Both the position numbers and the translations under genes were made by a program. Below the pieces are notes generated by a model. It was not told where the DNA came from. It saw only the letters and a program-made list of their open reading frames with translations, and did no database searches. Below are positions 48,291-63,087 of a stretch of DNA of 64,000 nucleotides, one piece after another. Origin of the DNA: Urechis unicinctus (Eukaryota; Annelida; Polychaeta; Xenopneusta; Urechidae); the NCBI GenBank assembly GCA_034190875.2, contig CM067348.1, positions 7,955,563-8,019,562 on the forward strand. The letters are read 5' to 3'. Position 1 is the stretch's first letter, and each line of letters begins with the position of its first letter.

Positions 48291-48544
48291 CAGACCATGA
48301 ATGGCTTACTCATGTCATGGCTACTTGCATATTTGTGGCTGGCTAATTACGACATTATCATAATGCCTTGATGTTCGAAGGAACATATATAGCGTATTAG
48401 CTATATATTATATCAAGCGTGGTCAAATGACAAAGAAATCATATTTCTGCTGACGAGAGTCATGTATTTGAAATCATGTCAACCTTATATAAGCACCGTA
48501 ATGTAATACATATATGATATATATTATATATATTATAATATCGA

Positions 48545-48840
48545 ACGCGAACATTTCGTGAACCCTGAGGGATATTAATCGGTCGCCAACATTCATTACT
48601 TTGGAAGCTAAAGAGAAAACTGATTGCTGGGATTTCATAAATTCGTAGTTCAGTACGCAGCATTGCAGACAACTCGATTACTGGTGATGCCTGTAATCAA
48701 TGAGACTATTGATGTAACCGTGCTACGCTAATCCTATCACACTAGCATACAGAATCTCCTTATTAGGTCATATATCTTTGAATTCTCCTTTCAGAAATCA
48801 TTACTCGTCAATATAGACCGGAGGGTATTGCATTTTAGCT
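48545..48840 (+). pseudogene. Second lectin-domain fragment (duplicate)
   Basis: The CCCTGAGGGATATTA run encoding P-E-G-Y plus a stop, and GTCGCCAAC encoding V-A-N, recur about 320 bp after the same run in the previous relic. The DNA then aligns with 46060-46310, where a lectin C-terminus is readable. So the piece is the middle of a lectin domain joined to a decayed C-terminal part. Stops interrupt every frame. Confidence 0.45.
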
Positions 48841-48851
48841 AGTGAAGCTAA

Positions 48852-49451
48852 AAACCAATGTCTATATGAAATATTAATAATATATTATTATAAGCTATAT
48901 TAATACTCGCAATATTGATAAAGTGAAAACCAATGCCTATATGAAATATTGATACTGTATTATTAATGGCGATATTAATACTCGCAACATTGACATATTG
49001 ATAACCAATGCCTATATGAAATATTAATACTATGTTACTATAAGCGATATTAATACTCGCAATATTGGCATATTGATAACCAATGCATCGATGAAATATA
49101 AATACTATATTAGTATCAAAAATATTAATACTCACAATATTGAAATATTGATAACCAATGCTTATATGAAACATTGAAAATATATTATCGTAAGAAATAT
49201 AAATACACGCAATATTGGCATATTGAAAACCAATGCCCATATGAAATATTTATACTATATTATCATAAGAAATATTAATACTCGCAATATTGACATATTG
49301 AAAACCAATGCCCATATGCAATATTAATACTATATTATCATAACAGATATTAATAGTCGCAATATTGACATATTGAAAACCAATGCCTATATTAAATATT
49401 AATACTATATTATTATAAGAGATATTAATACACGCAATTTTGACATATATG
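48852..49451. repeat. 75-bp minisatellite, eight units
   Basis: The AACCAATGC.TATATGAAATATT...ATTGACATATTGA unit recurs at exactly 75-bp spacing (48852, 48927, 49002, 49077, 49152, 49227, 49302, 49377). There are substitutions but no length changes. A 130-codon minus-strand frame across five units is a by-product of the stop-poor unit. Confidence 0.95.
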
Positions 49452-51780
49452 CGCGATGAGCGGCAAGTTTAAGCATGGACAATATAACAGAATGTGATGG
49501 CGTGAAATATTTACTCATTTTATGTATGGTCAACATCTGATGGGATTAGAATATAAATTGTCTTGCTGCTTCAAACTCATATCTTATTGCTTCATTGTAC
49601 CTTCGCTTCAACGATGAATTAATGTAACCAGGCTTTGAAATAAAGAAGGCGTAGTCTGGTTTGCATTGTGAATATTACTGTGCAAAAACGCAACGGAACA
49701 TTTGCTGAATAATTCATTTCGAAACACTCAACAAACCAAGAGCCTTGCCATAACTGCATTCTATGAAACGACTTGGCCTTTTTGTACTCCACGTGTTATA
49801 TCACGGAATTAAGGCAGCTACTCTCCACATTATTAACGGATACAAGAGTAGGGCTCACACATTTGAAGTGACCATGCATGCTTGCTATCAATGCCAGCAT
49901 TTTGAAACGCAATAAAGCATTATAATTCCGCCAGTAATCCGTTGGGAGAATATTTATACAACGACGGTGCTAAGATTCATGCCTACCTTGAGTATTTTTG
50001 CATTAATATCTCACAGTGATATGGGACAGAGAACTGTATTCCGTTTGCCAGATACATATTTGCTTAGTGTAGAAGCTCGATACATCTTAGAGGCTGAAAT
50101 ACGATACATGTTGGAGACTCCCTGCCTCTCCTCTCTCTCACCAAAACCGATTACCAAAACCTACTTCCCTAATTAGGTTCTATAACCATTTGATCATGAT
50201 TTCTATGATTACTATATTTTACATGTTTATAACGGTATGTTGATTTCACAGCTCTTGGACATGGCGTCGATAGTATGGAGTAGTTGAAAGCTCAATCAAC
50301 TGATGATAAGCTAACCGGTAAATTGGATACTTGTCCTAAATAAATCATTACCATGTTAACACTTGAACAAACATGGAATGCCGATTACTGATTATGACCA
50401 TGTCTATGAGCACGTACAGCACCACTGGATGTCTTTGCTTGAACCTGATTGCTTCATTAACTGCGTCATCGGTTTCCATTTATATACATATCGATCGCCT
50501 TTATGCTTTTCAGCAACCAAATAGTAAGCATTTGCACACGGGTATGGGAATGTTGCAAGTCAATCAAATGCACGGGAACAGCTTTAACACAGAATTAAAG
50601 CAATTATGATAAATGATCAAGCAGCAAGAAACAACTGTCACGTGCAGATGAGCATTTGAAGATGGAAATGTCAGCACTGTACGAGTGCATGATAACGATA
50701 TTAGAAAAATGCTAGCCAAGTCAGTCAATTTCTTGAGTGACTTTCACACCGCCGATCTTTCTACCCTCTAAAATTATGTAGAACGTATGTAAATAAAACC
50801 CTGACTTAACGGACGATGTAGGTTTTATTTGTATATGACATGGTTTTGTTCTTTTGACATTTACCAGCGCTTTCATGAGAAACATCTGCTACTTGAATCG
50901 AATACTTGACACAAGGTAGTGTATGTTAATTTCAATGCGGCTTTTAAGCTATACAAATTGCTCTTGGCAACCGAATAAACTTCGATGAAAAGCAGCTCCA
51001 ATGACATAATGCCCAATACATGACCACATAAACAACATGCTCAACATTGTCAGTAAAGCACATGGGATTATTGTAGACAAAGACAGCTCCAACCCCATGC
51101 GTCACCAAGACCCTAATGTATCACATAGAACTGTTATTCACAGAAGAGAAACTTGAAATCGCTTTGTTGTTTTTGTTACTTTTTACCTAGTAGAAAAGTG
51201 GCCAGTTAATTAGGCAGTGACTGCGAAGATGAGTGAAAAATTTAAGCTACGTTAGACAAAATTAATGTGCCAGGCGAGCACCAAGAATAGGGCCTAGTAG
51301 GAATTTACCTTATTGTAGCAACTATTTGGTAATGCATCGTAAGGGAGATTATTAGGGGAAACAAACAGGAAAAATAAGATCAGCTCATGTCAATAAAAGA
51401 CCATCTCACCTAAATGATCTAATACGAAGGACTGCTATAGCATTTACATACACGGAATGCCTGGGCCATTACTGATCAATTCCCAATTATAGTTAAGTGT
51501 TCCCCCAATCCTGCCATGAATCAATCGTCGTTAGCATCATTGCATCAGATAGGCCGTCATACACGGCAGAATGCATATGACAGGCTCGCAAATGTAAATG
51601 GATTCTTCATGTTAAGGCTCTTGGTTTAGACAAAGTATCGAAGGCAATCAGAAATTCTTTCTTAGCATTTCAACTATTTACTAATATGATAATATTTGGG
51701 CTATCCCTGCCACAACTGAGACACTTAACTGGGACAGAAGTATACATTGACCAATGCCAGCATACAAGTTCCAGTTAGTA
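49452..51780. other. Mostly non-coding stretch
   Basis: The frame at 49967-50176 contains GQRTVFRLPDTYLLS, faintly CCP-like but without cysteines there. The frame at 50373-50609 has no domain. I see nothing else. Confidence 0.35.
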
Positions 51781-51783
51781 TGA

Positions 51784-51933
51784 GGATAAGGTAGTATTAT
51801 ACCACCATGATTCAAATAATTGCAACATGACTTCTGCAAATCATATAAACGTAATAATGTGTCATCTATTTGCAAAGGCATTGAACATTAGCATGTATAT
51901 GAAATATAAATATCAGATTGTTGCATCGTATTG
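51784..51933 (+). repeat. Direct repeat, copy 1
   Basis: About 150 bp repeated 293 bp downstream (52077-52228) at close to 90% identity, beginning GGATAAGGTA and ending GTTGCATCGTATTG. Confidence 0.9.
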
Positions 51934-52083
51934 CATTCAGAATGTGCCAACATATCTACAGACATGCCAAAAGGTAAAGGAAACAGTTCAGAGCATTGGG
52001 TTCAAGTCACTAGGTGACATATATATTGACACAACCGCAATATCCGTTTTGATGCCTCAGTATGAATTCCTTCACTGGATAAG
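51827..52083 (+). other. Candidate exon ending at a donor inside the repeat
   Basis: An 86-codon frame with SYCIQNVPTYLQTC and, at its end, ISVLMPQYEFLHWIR, terminating at ATAAG/GTAATA. The end could be the L-x2-I...E-x-F-L helix of a lectin domain, where such exons often stop. Half the frame is within the direct repeat, so this is weak. Confidence 0.2.
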
Positions 52084-52228
52084 GTAATATATTATCACCA
52101 TGATTCCAATAATGGCAACGTGACTTCTACAAATCATATTAACGTAATAATGAGTCTAATCTATTTACGAGGGCATTGAACATTAGCATTTATATGAAAT
52201 ATCAATATCAGATTGTTGCATCGTATTG
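52077..52228 (+). repeat. Direct repeat, copy 2
   Basis: Partner of 51784-51933. Confidence 0.9.
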
Positions 52229-52239
52229 TCTAAGCACAC

Positions 52240-53858
52240 AACGATCTAACAAAATATTGCTGACTAATGTTTAAACTATCAACTGAGTGTTATGAAAATA
52301 CAGATCCATCAAAGCCCTAAGATATGTGGCACAGCAGTAACACATTAATACAGCGTGATAATTCATCATGTCCGCTTTATTACTCGAATCCTAGAAGCAG
52401 GTGTGTTCTGAGGAACTGCGGCTGCATGAGCTGTTGCTTATTATATCACACTGGCGAATAAGCTAGAAGTTGATTCTTGCGTGACTTTTTGACTTTAACT
52501 CATATCACCCGGATGCTGTAAGATCAATGGCAATCTGCTGTATTTTAACTATAAAGAACTAAATTGCATGCCATTTTGGTGTGCCATTGTAAGATCTATC
52601 ATCCTGTATGTCCGTCTCGCTAGAAAGAATAGTAAGGTTATGTACGTAATTTCTGCTCAATGTCCGAGCGTCAATAATGATGATACTATGTTCAATAATT
52701 TTGCTTTTAAGTGTTGAAGAGGCCGGGGACAAGTACAGAGGTCATGTCTCAAGGATTGAGAACGGGAAGGAGCACAGCAGGTAGAATCTCATGCCCTCGA
52801 AATAGTTGATATAACCATATAATTTAGGGTACCGTATGTTAAGACAGGTAAGCCAGAGGCCAGGTTGAGGATCATTAGATCAACAGGAATAATTAGCACA
52901 TGTATAATTGCCCTATAATACAAGGTGGTCATTTACATAATTCAGCATCGAGCAATTACAGACCCCCGATTGGATTATGTCAAATCCTCAAATGGCCGTG
53001 GTAAGGCTTATTACCACAGTGTAGCTTTCAACCACACCCAGCAACACTCAGCTGCGAGGATGGCAATTGTGACCGTCCTTATCAATTAGATATTATGTAA
53101 TAACTGCAGAAAGCGTCGTCAACCAGTGTGGAGTCATAATGCAACACCTCCCCCCCCCTCCACTTAAATACCTAACCGTGATATCTGAAGTAAACGGCCA
53201 CTATCCATATTAAATAGTCCCGGTGTAGCAAGTAGAGCCCTTTGAAGTTAACATTCCCAACCCGTCAATTCACATAACAATTAACATCAGCCCGTTTGAT
53301 CTTTAATTAAAGCTAAAGGTGATTGTACCTCCACGCTTGCTGACGACGCCATACATTTGTATAAATACCTCCGTCCCCAGAAATTAAAAACACATTCAGC
53401 ATTGGGGCAACGAAACAGTCACCGTCGTACGGACCTAGTTGGAAGGCCAACTCCGTACGGCACATAGAAGTTTGGAATTCCAGCTCAGCAGTAGCCTCTA
53501 GACATCACCAGAGTTACTCCATACCACAGTTTTGTAATATATATATTCCTCTTTACGGTTTAATACCGGAAGTATCCGAGAGAATTTTATAGACAGTTAA
53601 TCCCTAATCATGAAAGAGCATATCTCTCCAATATGCCATCATTGATAGCTAGCGCTCACAAAACAATCGAATTATGCATGTTATTGAGCAGCATTAGAAA
53701 TGCATGTCATGGTTGGGTATTTACCCACACGTGATTTGTCATTTCACCCCGGCGATGACAGCTGATATCTCCCATGCATGTAGTAGGATGCGAATTGGAT
53801 CCCTCGCATGTCCAATCCAAACGGGGGAGCTTGTGGGGGGGATTCTTTATAAAACAAG

Positions 53859-53860
<2 letters not shown>
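52240..53860. other. Non-coding stretch
   Basis: Nothing recognised apart from a short C-rich run at about 53147-53161. Confidence 0.45.
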
Positions 53861-54335
<475 letters not shown>

Positions 54336-54337
54336 CT

Positions 54338-54514
54338 ATATTTACCGTATTGATATTGATTTGCTTGACTCATGTACATGCGCTTCAATACACCTTTGAA
54401 TGCCGACAAGCAGCGCTCCCACTTCTTAAAAAAATCTTTGTAATGTTAGGACTTACCAATGCTAAGTGCAAGGTTTCGGTTCAACGCACGCTTATAACAG
54501 ATTGCGAATATTAA
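54338..54514 (+). pseudogene. Secreted-peptide-like frame (copy B), start lost
   Basis: It is the copy of 13198-13380 with the same TAA, but the duplication begins inside the signal peptide. The upstream DNA is TA repeat, so the original ATG and Arg are gone. Residue changes include T to A, V to G, F to L, E to K, A to S and A to T. Without a start it is probably silent. Confidence 0.4.
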
Positions 54515-55708
54515 CTCACTGATGGGTTTTATGACCATGCTGAAATAGTTACACAAGTAATAAAGTTCGGTAACAAACACATCCGCATCCAACATCACAA
54601 GGAGAAATTGCACTTTATGAATTATGGTTTTCGTAAGTTTTTGGTAAAGTTTCTGACGGTTAATCTAAAAACTAATAATTAACCCACGTTGAACACATGT
54701 ATCTATGTACTTCTTGTGAATAGAAATCAGTCCCTGTGAATATTTTACTCGCACGTAAAATCACCGGCCTCTTTGTGCACATCCGATCTGCACTCATTGA
54801 AAGGAGGGCCACATTACTTATCAATCACACCACAAAGTGACCGTATAGCTGCCACGCTAGGTAATCGGATGTACGTGGGGGGGAGGGGGTGTTAGTCACT
54901 CAAACACGGAGGGTACATGCTTCTCCTTGATGCATATTCTCACGGTAATATAGCGGTTTGCAACTCTTAAGCACCATTTATCATCATATTAACTTTTATC
55001 ACCATATTGTACATTTTGGGATTTCCCTTAACATGTAAGAATGAGCCCACGCAGATGGACATCCGGCTATTATGCCCACTTTGGTGACGTTCCATTGTGA
55101 TCTAGTGAATGGATTGCTATTTACGATATCGTGACTGACAGGTCCCCAAACAATGGTTTAAATGTGTTAATAATATAATATTGCACACCTAACCGATTGG
55201 TGAATTACTTTTAGATTTTCCTCTCCTCATTATGACGGAGAATAGGGTAATGTGTGCGTGATTACAACACGATTGAACCAAGCATAGACAAAATGAAAGG
55301 TATGAAAACCCCAAATTGTGTATCTCGTATGTGTCCAGCACAGAGCGTCAAATGAAGCGTTGATATAGGATGATTAACATAACTGCAGTGATTACGAATG
55401 AGGACGGTATGTCAGTGATTGCCGTTGTTTACTGTATCAGCAAACACTTTAAGCTATCATGGTGCGTTGTTCATGTTGAAGTGCTACAAATGTGATTAAC
55501 TCTAGTTACTAAGAATGGAGAGCGTTGGTTATAGAAAGCGGACACAATAGAGCGCGAAATCAAGTCACGTGACTAATACGACTTATAGCAAAACCGAATC
55601 AAAGGTCATAATAATAAAAAAAGGTCACGTATGTGGACAGGTTGCCGTATCCAATGATCATACTTGGCATTATTAGAGATCCTAATGGTTTGTGGTATAA
55701 GGTCTTAG

Positions 55709-55981
55709 ATGTGTCGCTACAACAGCCTACTGCCCGAATACATTGGTGCATATGAATTGTTGTTATATAACCCTTCAACAGACGCGAGATATTGCCGTGG
55801 AATATTTCCGTCGAACCCCAAAGAAAACACAGACGCTGTTTTGGTGATCGCAAGAAAATATTACATAATACATGCACATTGCCTTGTTGAGAGTAAACAG
55901 ATCACGTCCGTCTTCGTTTCGCGTAACAAAGAACAGTTATCGATAGCACATTTAGTGTGCGCGTTTAACAAATGTCACTAA
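55709..55981 (+). CDS. 90-codon cysteine-containing frame (copy B)
   Basis: Same length as 14517-14789, six residue differences (T to A, M to I, H to L, A to V, P to S, Q to H). All cysteines, the CTCTTAG-like AG before the ATG (here GTCTTAG) and the terminal TAA position are kept. Confidence 0.3.
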   Translation: MCRYNSLLPEYIGAYELLLYNPSTDARYCRGIFPSNPKENTDAVLVIARKYYIIHAHCLVESKQITSVFVSRNKEQLSIAHLVCAFNKCH

Positions 55982-58900
55982 GCGTTTCATATTTGGCCGA
56001 TTGATGTAGGGTCTAATTGGTGTAAGCAAATTAAATAAGTTTTCATTAGAGTTAAATATTTTAAAAGGAGTTTCGTTTTACAGTACTTCGCTGCCGATAT
56101 CCTTGTTTCTTAAAACTGTTTTCCGTCGAATGCAAACCTCACTGAAAATGTTAACAGTAAGAAAAATTATAATATTTATTCTAAACGACTATTATGTGTA
56201 AAGCGGTGTAATAGCTGTTAACACCTGACGTGTTCAAGCGGTATATGTTGGACTGTTCCTACACATACCAAGTGCAGTTACCAGGCAAATAATTAGAAAC
56301 CGTAAAGCACGCCGAAGTCACTCTTATTCTTACACATTTTGTTCGTCCAGAGGAGAAGGAAAGTTCACTTACCATCGCTGACAGTTAATTGCATATGAGG
56401 TAAATAACTTACACAACGCGTTTTGGCACCTTATATATCTACCATGCCGAGCAGGCCACTGTCTGATGCAAATATAACTAGGGCGCATACAAAGTGATGC
56501 TGAAGCTAGCAATGTATTTTATTGCTCCCTTACAGAGAAGAAATATCATCATCTCGCAGCAAATGCAAAGGGCGATCTATCCTTAAGTTTCGATCAATGA
56601 TGATTGAATTATTATGTCAGTGGTAAATGAATGATGATCATACACTCGTGAATTTTAACAACCATCAACCAAATAAAGTAGCTGACAGCATGGCAAATAA
56701 TTAACATATGCCGTGCACTACCGTGCTAGCATTTGTGGATATCTATTTGCGCTCGTAACATGTCGATCATACAATAATTAGCAGATAAGAGATACTGAAA
56801 TCGGTAATGGTCCAGCTGGAAATCCTTAACAAGCCACAAAGAAGCTATCGGTAGCCAGGCGAAAATAGTCATGCTGACATGTGAGGAATACTAGAGCCTG
56901 TCAAATATATCACTGTTGTACAAAAAGCACACACAAATACCACATGATTGTTTTCCTAATAATGTCGAAGAGAATATATATATTGTCATATGGGACTTTT
57001 GCATATCCAGTAACACAAATCCCCATCATACAAGATGTCCGGTGAAATATGAATCCGTTATAAATGTCAAATGTCAAATTTGTGCAATAAGAAATTAACT
57101 TCAACCAGTGTGAATTAATTCAATCAGTGCTTAAACACATGGAGTTCTGGCTAAATAGTCCTTTGCAAACATGTGTTGCCTAGAGTGATTCAACTTTCTT
57201 ACATTTCATAAATCATTTAAAGTTGATTCATCATTTGATACTGAGCAGATGAGTTCACATAATGTTTATGATGAATTACCATGATGAACCTGTTTTAGTG
57301 CCAACTATCTTTTGTTAAAAGTGTTTGTTAGTTTCTAGTCGAGGTCAACGCGATACCAGCTTAAAGCTAAGCTTAATGAATAGTTTTCCCACTTGCCACG
57401 TCACAATAAGGAAGTTACTGCCTCCCGTTCAGTTGATACTAATTTTTCTAGAACCTAATGGATGATCAAAAAACTCCATTTCGTGTGGGCCAGGTTTGGG
57501 AATGAATCGGCTGCTGCCAAAGAGAAACCTTTCAAAGGGGATGCTTTTTAATGGTCGTCCTGACATTGGAAAACTGCCTGACATATACTCAGCGCTTCGT
57601 GTGGACAATTGAATTAGTTATGCTCAAACCATTTGTTATTAAATTAGCATATCTTCCAGTCAACATAACGAAACGCGCCACCATCATCATCATGTAATGT
57701 TATCGTGCTCTATCTAAACAGGTGCGTGACAAGAGAGACATTGCACATACGCTTAATGAGCAGTCTAAAATAACTATGATCGGATTCCTCTGATTTACAT
57801 CACGGTAGATGTTCGGTATTTTCCAGCAACCCGATAGAATGTAATTCAATTTCAACTTTTTTCCTTTCTACTGTGTCAACACTGTGATTCGATTCCAATA
57901 GATCTGCTTTATCCTCTAACTTCACTTTGTTTACTGCAGAAGCTTTGCGCGATGCAAAAATACCATATATTAAACATGCACCAGGTGCGTCTTATTAGAA
58001 AGATCGCCGCGTAGATAGAAAAGAAGAGGAACTGGTCTGTTGATTTTATTTATGTTTATGTAACAGGAGACCACATATGATTAGTGACCGTGTTACTGGT
58101 CACGAATCATATGAACTGCGGTTTGCTAGAGCATTTAATCGAATTGTTCTCGAACAAAATTATCTACAGCTGCGCAGAAGTTGTCGATTGATGGCGAAGA
58201 CAAATGCTTAGCTGATAATTTTTCACAACCCATAGATGATCAATCGATTATTTCCGAAAAGCTTAAATTTGTAGAAACTTTTAAGTACGGTTTATGAGTA
58301 TTGAGATACGTTTTATGACCTTCAACACGTAAAACAAGCTAATGAAAATCAAGAATTACACACGTCCATCTTGATTGACAAGGTCAGTACTGTAACGTAT
58401 GCACGTATTTTGCTCAAAGGATAGTACTAACACTTAGAACCTGCCTCACTATATCGGATGCCAGCTGCGAAGGATTAAGAAGTCAGCCTAGGTGTAGTCA
58501 TATACAGCCATATATTATCCTCACAATATGCGTTTCATTGTTTTCTTGTTAAAAACATGCCGTTAATTGCTTAATTATCAATTCAGATCCACATCACAAA
58601 ATTCAAAATTCATCTGTCAAATCAGGTTTTGCCAGTTGTAGCAGTAGGATATTAGCCCTCTTTAATGCCTGCCACAGCTGGTCCCTTCCCAATTTGATTT
58701 AACAGTTAATATTTATGTGGGTCTACCGTGCCTGTCTCAAGTGGGCGACATATTTCAAGCAAGATGGGTGTGACATGTCTACCGACATTGGCAACTGATT
58801 GTCATTTCCAATTGAACTCGTCAATGCATTCGAAGAGAATTGTGGCCCTATGTGGAGCTGACCCTAATCTGGTGGACATTTCCCGCGAATACCAGGTGCA

Positions 58901-59214
58901 GTTACCTGACAAATAATTAGAAATCGTTAAGAAAGCCGTGATTACTCGTATTCTTGCATCGTCTTTATGTGGAAAGGAGAAGGAAAACTCTCTTACCATC
59001 ATCGACAGTGTATTACAGTTGAATATGAGTAACATAAGTAATGCAATATGATTTGGCAAATTTTATCTGGCGTACAGTGCAAGCCATTGTATGATTTAAA
59101 TATAACCAGGGCGCACAAACAATGGCACTGAAGCAAACAACGGATTCCATTGCTCCCTTGCGGAGTAGCATAATTGGGCACCTCGTAGCCAATGAAAAGG
59201 TAACTCTCTCTTTC

Positions 59215-59288
59215 TATATATATTGAAATATAATTATATATATGATAAAATGTAAATATACATATATATATTTATATATATATATACT

Positions 59289-59337
<49 letters not shown>
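59215..59337. repeat. (TA)n-rich microsatellite (copy B)
   Basis: Length variant of 18796-18906. Confidence 0.95.
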
Positions 59338-59340
<3 letters not shown>

Positions 59341-59428
59341 CATATGCATTCATATATATACATCCATTTATATTTATGAATACACCGCATTATGGAACAT
59401 TAGATATACTTGTTAGTTGTACTGTCGA

Positions 59429-59615
59429 AGGGTAATATTGGTGTTTAACGTCACTTTCAACAACGAGGTGATATCGCGACGGTGATGGTATCGCTAAGTA
59501 ACGAGATCAGCCGAGTCACGGGATGCCTGACAGGATTTTCACTCCTTGGTATCGAACCCACTACCTGTGGTTCGAAAGGCGACACAGTATACCACTATGC
59601 CACCCAAACACCGGC
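59429..59615 (-). mobile_element. tRNA-derived SINE (copy B)
   Basis: Same element, orientation and flanks as 18991-19178, with the box A and box B motifs intact and only a few substitutions. It was duplicated with the segment and not inserted anew. Confidence 0.8.
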
Positions 59616-60367
59616 TTCCTTACTCTGGTACTAAAACCTGTTGTAATTGAGCAGAATATGTTGGGGGTGGGCTGAAGTTCCTATCCACTTTGCTTTAAAG
59701 CGATACTAAACAATCGTAATCACCCAGTTGGTATTGCTCTCACTCTTCGCGCGATACCCGTGTCATTCCCATACACCCTAGGATAGCCCCATGATGCACA
59801 TCAACAGCAATAAGCGTCCAATATTGCTCTGCTATAAATGTCCAATAGACAATTCATATTGATATATGAGACTTCAGCATATCCAATAACATATCATATG
59901 CTACAAGCGCGGAGCCAGAAACAAGTACTGGACTGGGGAAATATAATTCGGAATAAATGTCAAATAGAAAGTATTGTAGTACGGAAACAACTTTTACTTT
60001 TTCGAACGCATTCAATCAGCGCTAAAACCCATGGGATTTTGACTCTATAGTCATTTGTTTGAGAAAAAGTGTCGCCTTCAATTCCTCAACATTTCACATC
60101 TTATCAAATGTGAAACAACGTGTTATGAGGCGTCTTAATTTATCATTCGTTGCTGAGCAGTTGAGGTCACATATCCATTATGCTGAATTAGAATAAATGC
60201 TTAACCTGTTTTAGTGCCGTATATCGTTTGCAAAAAATAAATGCCGGTTTTGTTTGAAGCCGATGTCAACATGATACAGCGTAAAGCTAAGCGTAATGAG
60301 TAACTCGATACATGGCCACCTGGCTACACATTATCATATTTTTTTATCGTTAAAATAACTATTTCTC

Positions 60368-60562
60368 ATGGGTGAAGTTCCTTGTGATATAAATGTTTTC
60401 GTCAATCATCCATGGCCCGTTGGAGACACCTCTGGTAGGTTTATAACCAGGATGTACTCAATTTCCGTGAAACTTGTCGGTTCTCGCTGGCTGCATTACG
60501 TTGGAGCCAATCACAACATCGTTTGTTGCAGTTATCATTTCACGCACGTCATGTTTAGGTAA
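60368..60562 (+). pseudogene. CCP/Sushi-like relic (copy B)
   Basis: Copy of 19949-20173 with the same two Cys-to-Tyr positions. A TAG at 60560 shortens the frame by ten codons. Confidence 0.35.
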
Positions 60563-63087
60563 TCATTCCGATATATGCAGGCGAATGGGTAAAGAAACAA
60601 TAAACTATCACCAGTCACGAGCATGACCTGTGTTATCAATTGGAAGCAGTCGGTTTGAAATGTATATAAATGGGACTGAGATGTTGAATTTGTGACATGC
60701 TTTTCTTAAAATATTGTAGTCTCGAATACACTCAAACACCGTTTTATGATGGTCACAATTTGACTTCGATTGCAGTTAGCCATGATCGCTTGATGAGTAT
60801 GCTTATTAACGTACATCGGGCACCTTGACTTTCATCACCGACATCAAATGCATTTTTGCGGGATGGTATTTCTTACAGTCTCTCTTCAAGTTTCTCAGAT
60901 GTCTGATAGAATCAGCTCATAATGGTATCTAGTCCAGACACAGCTGTCCTTGATAAATACTACTGATTAACGAACATTTCTCTTGAAAGTTTTTTTTTCA
61001 ATTTCAATTACTTTCCAATCAATCATCATGCCGACTCTTCGAAGTAGATCCAAGTTTCAATTATTCAGCCCGGAACCTCCCGTTCAGTTTGTATAAGAAA
61101 CGTTATCGACAATGAAAACACTTCACTTTGAAGGAGACAGGTGAAGCAATGAATCTGCTGCTGCTGCCAGAGAAGAACCTTTCAAATAACCTTGATATCG
61201 TTCATTCAAAACATGGAATGGCACTCAATAACGTTCATACAATATGAATAAGACTGGTCTAGAGTGCGTCGACTTCTTTAGTATCATGACACATTATTTG
61301 GATTCGATACCTTAATGATGCTGAATCCGACCATTACACTCCTGGTCCGATGAAAGCCTATAGTGAAATGAAGTTCGATTATCGGATTCTATATCGATCG
61401 CACGTCTTGTTACTTACTGAATGACGTTTACGTTTGAAAACTCGGCGCAGTTCGCAATTTACGCACGTCACATTTAGGCAGACACTGACTCGAAACTCCC
61501 ATTCAGTGGATAATATTTTTTATACGAACCTAATTGATGATCAAAATACTCCATTCGTGTGGGCCAGGTGTGGGAATGAACCGGCTGCCGCCAAAGAGGA
61601 ACCATGATAACAGGGCATGATTCATGTTTAACACGTTAATCCTGATAGTAACAAACCTGGCAACGCCTGACAACAGCCTGGCAAAAATTGCGGACTTTGC
61701 GCGGACAAATATGCTTCTTAATTTTCATACAATTTGTCATAAAAACCAGCATAACCTCCAGGCATCATAGCGAAACGCGCCATCGCCGACAATTTGGGAG
61801 CAGGCGAAGTATACACAAAGATTATGAGCAATATACACTTAATGTTCTGTCACCAATATGCATTTAGGTCGGGTTCATAAAATGTACTCAGTGTTTGTTC
61901 TTCAGAGAGTAGCTGAATGATAATGCAAAGCAAAGAGCACAAATGTGATTGCGCAACGAAGTCCAGCATGTAGTGTGATGGAGACAATTTCTGCAAACAT
62001 GTGCGTGACAAGGGAGACATAGTTTTTACTCTCCATGGGCAGGCTTATTTCATCATGATCAGATTTCATTAGGTGTTCGTTGTCTCCCACTAAAGCCAAT
62101 ACAATGTATTAGATTTATGCGCTCGTAACATTATCAATAAGAATTCCTTTTCCCTTAATACTATGTAATCACTGTGATCTGCTTGTAATAAATCGCTCTC
62201 ACCCTATACCGTCACTATGTTTTCTGCAGAGGCTTTGCGCGATGAAATATACCGCATACAATATGTGCACCAGGTGCGTCTTATTAGCGTGGTGGACTCA
62301 CTGACAGAAACGAAGACATACTGAACTGCTATTGTCATTTTCGTATATAAAACAGGAGACCACATATAATGAGCCATAGATTTCCATGGCCTATGAATTT
62401 GAGTACTCTGGAGAGTTTTTATAAACCACTGCGCATATGTTGATATCTATAGCATGACTTCATGCTTCAAACGAAATAAACGCGAGTGCGCATGATTGCA
62501 GTTCACAGATCAATTAAATGAAAAGCCGGAACTTCCGCTGTTAAATGGACTTTTGTGAAATGATAAAAGGGAAATTACCGACGACCTATCATCACGTGGT
62601 CTTAGGCGACGACCATTTGTATACGATTTACCAATTAGTTTCCGAGCACACTAAGTGTGAAGTTGAAAGCATACATAATGCAATACACAGTAAAACCAGG
62701 GTGATTCAGTTGATTGGAATTTAACGACACTGAGTTTCGTGTCAAATTCATGTGAGGGACGCATTCGGTTAGACGAATTAAACATTTTGCTGATCTTGGT
62801 TTGGAATCGGGCAGATTTAATGCAGCTTATCGTGGCCAAAAACAAACCTAACAGCTGCCGGCTGAGAGGGATGTGAGGCGTCTAAGGTTTAGCTCAATGT
62901 AACCACTTTTTGCGCTTATTATATGCATCTGATCATTCCCACGATAAACGCATGCTTTGGAGGAGTAACGTTAGTTGCAGTAGTACCCTCTTTATATATT
63001 GTGACGTTCAACATCATTTGGAAATGTCAATGTTCTATCGAATTGCCTGTTTGCTGCAGGATGTATTCCCGTACATTTCAATAACAG

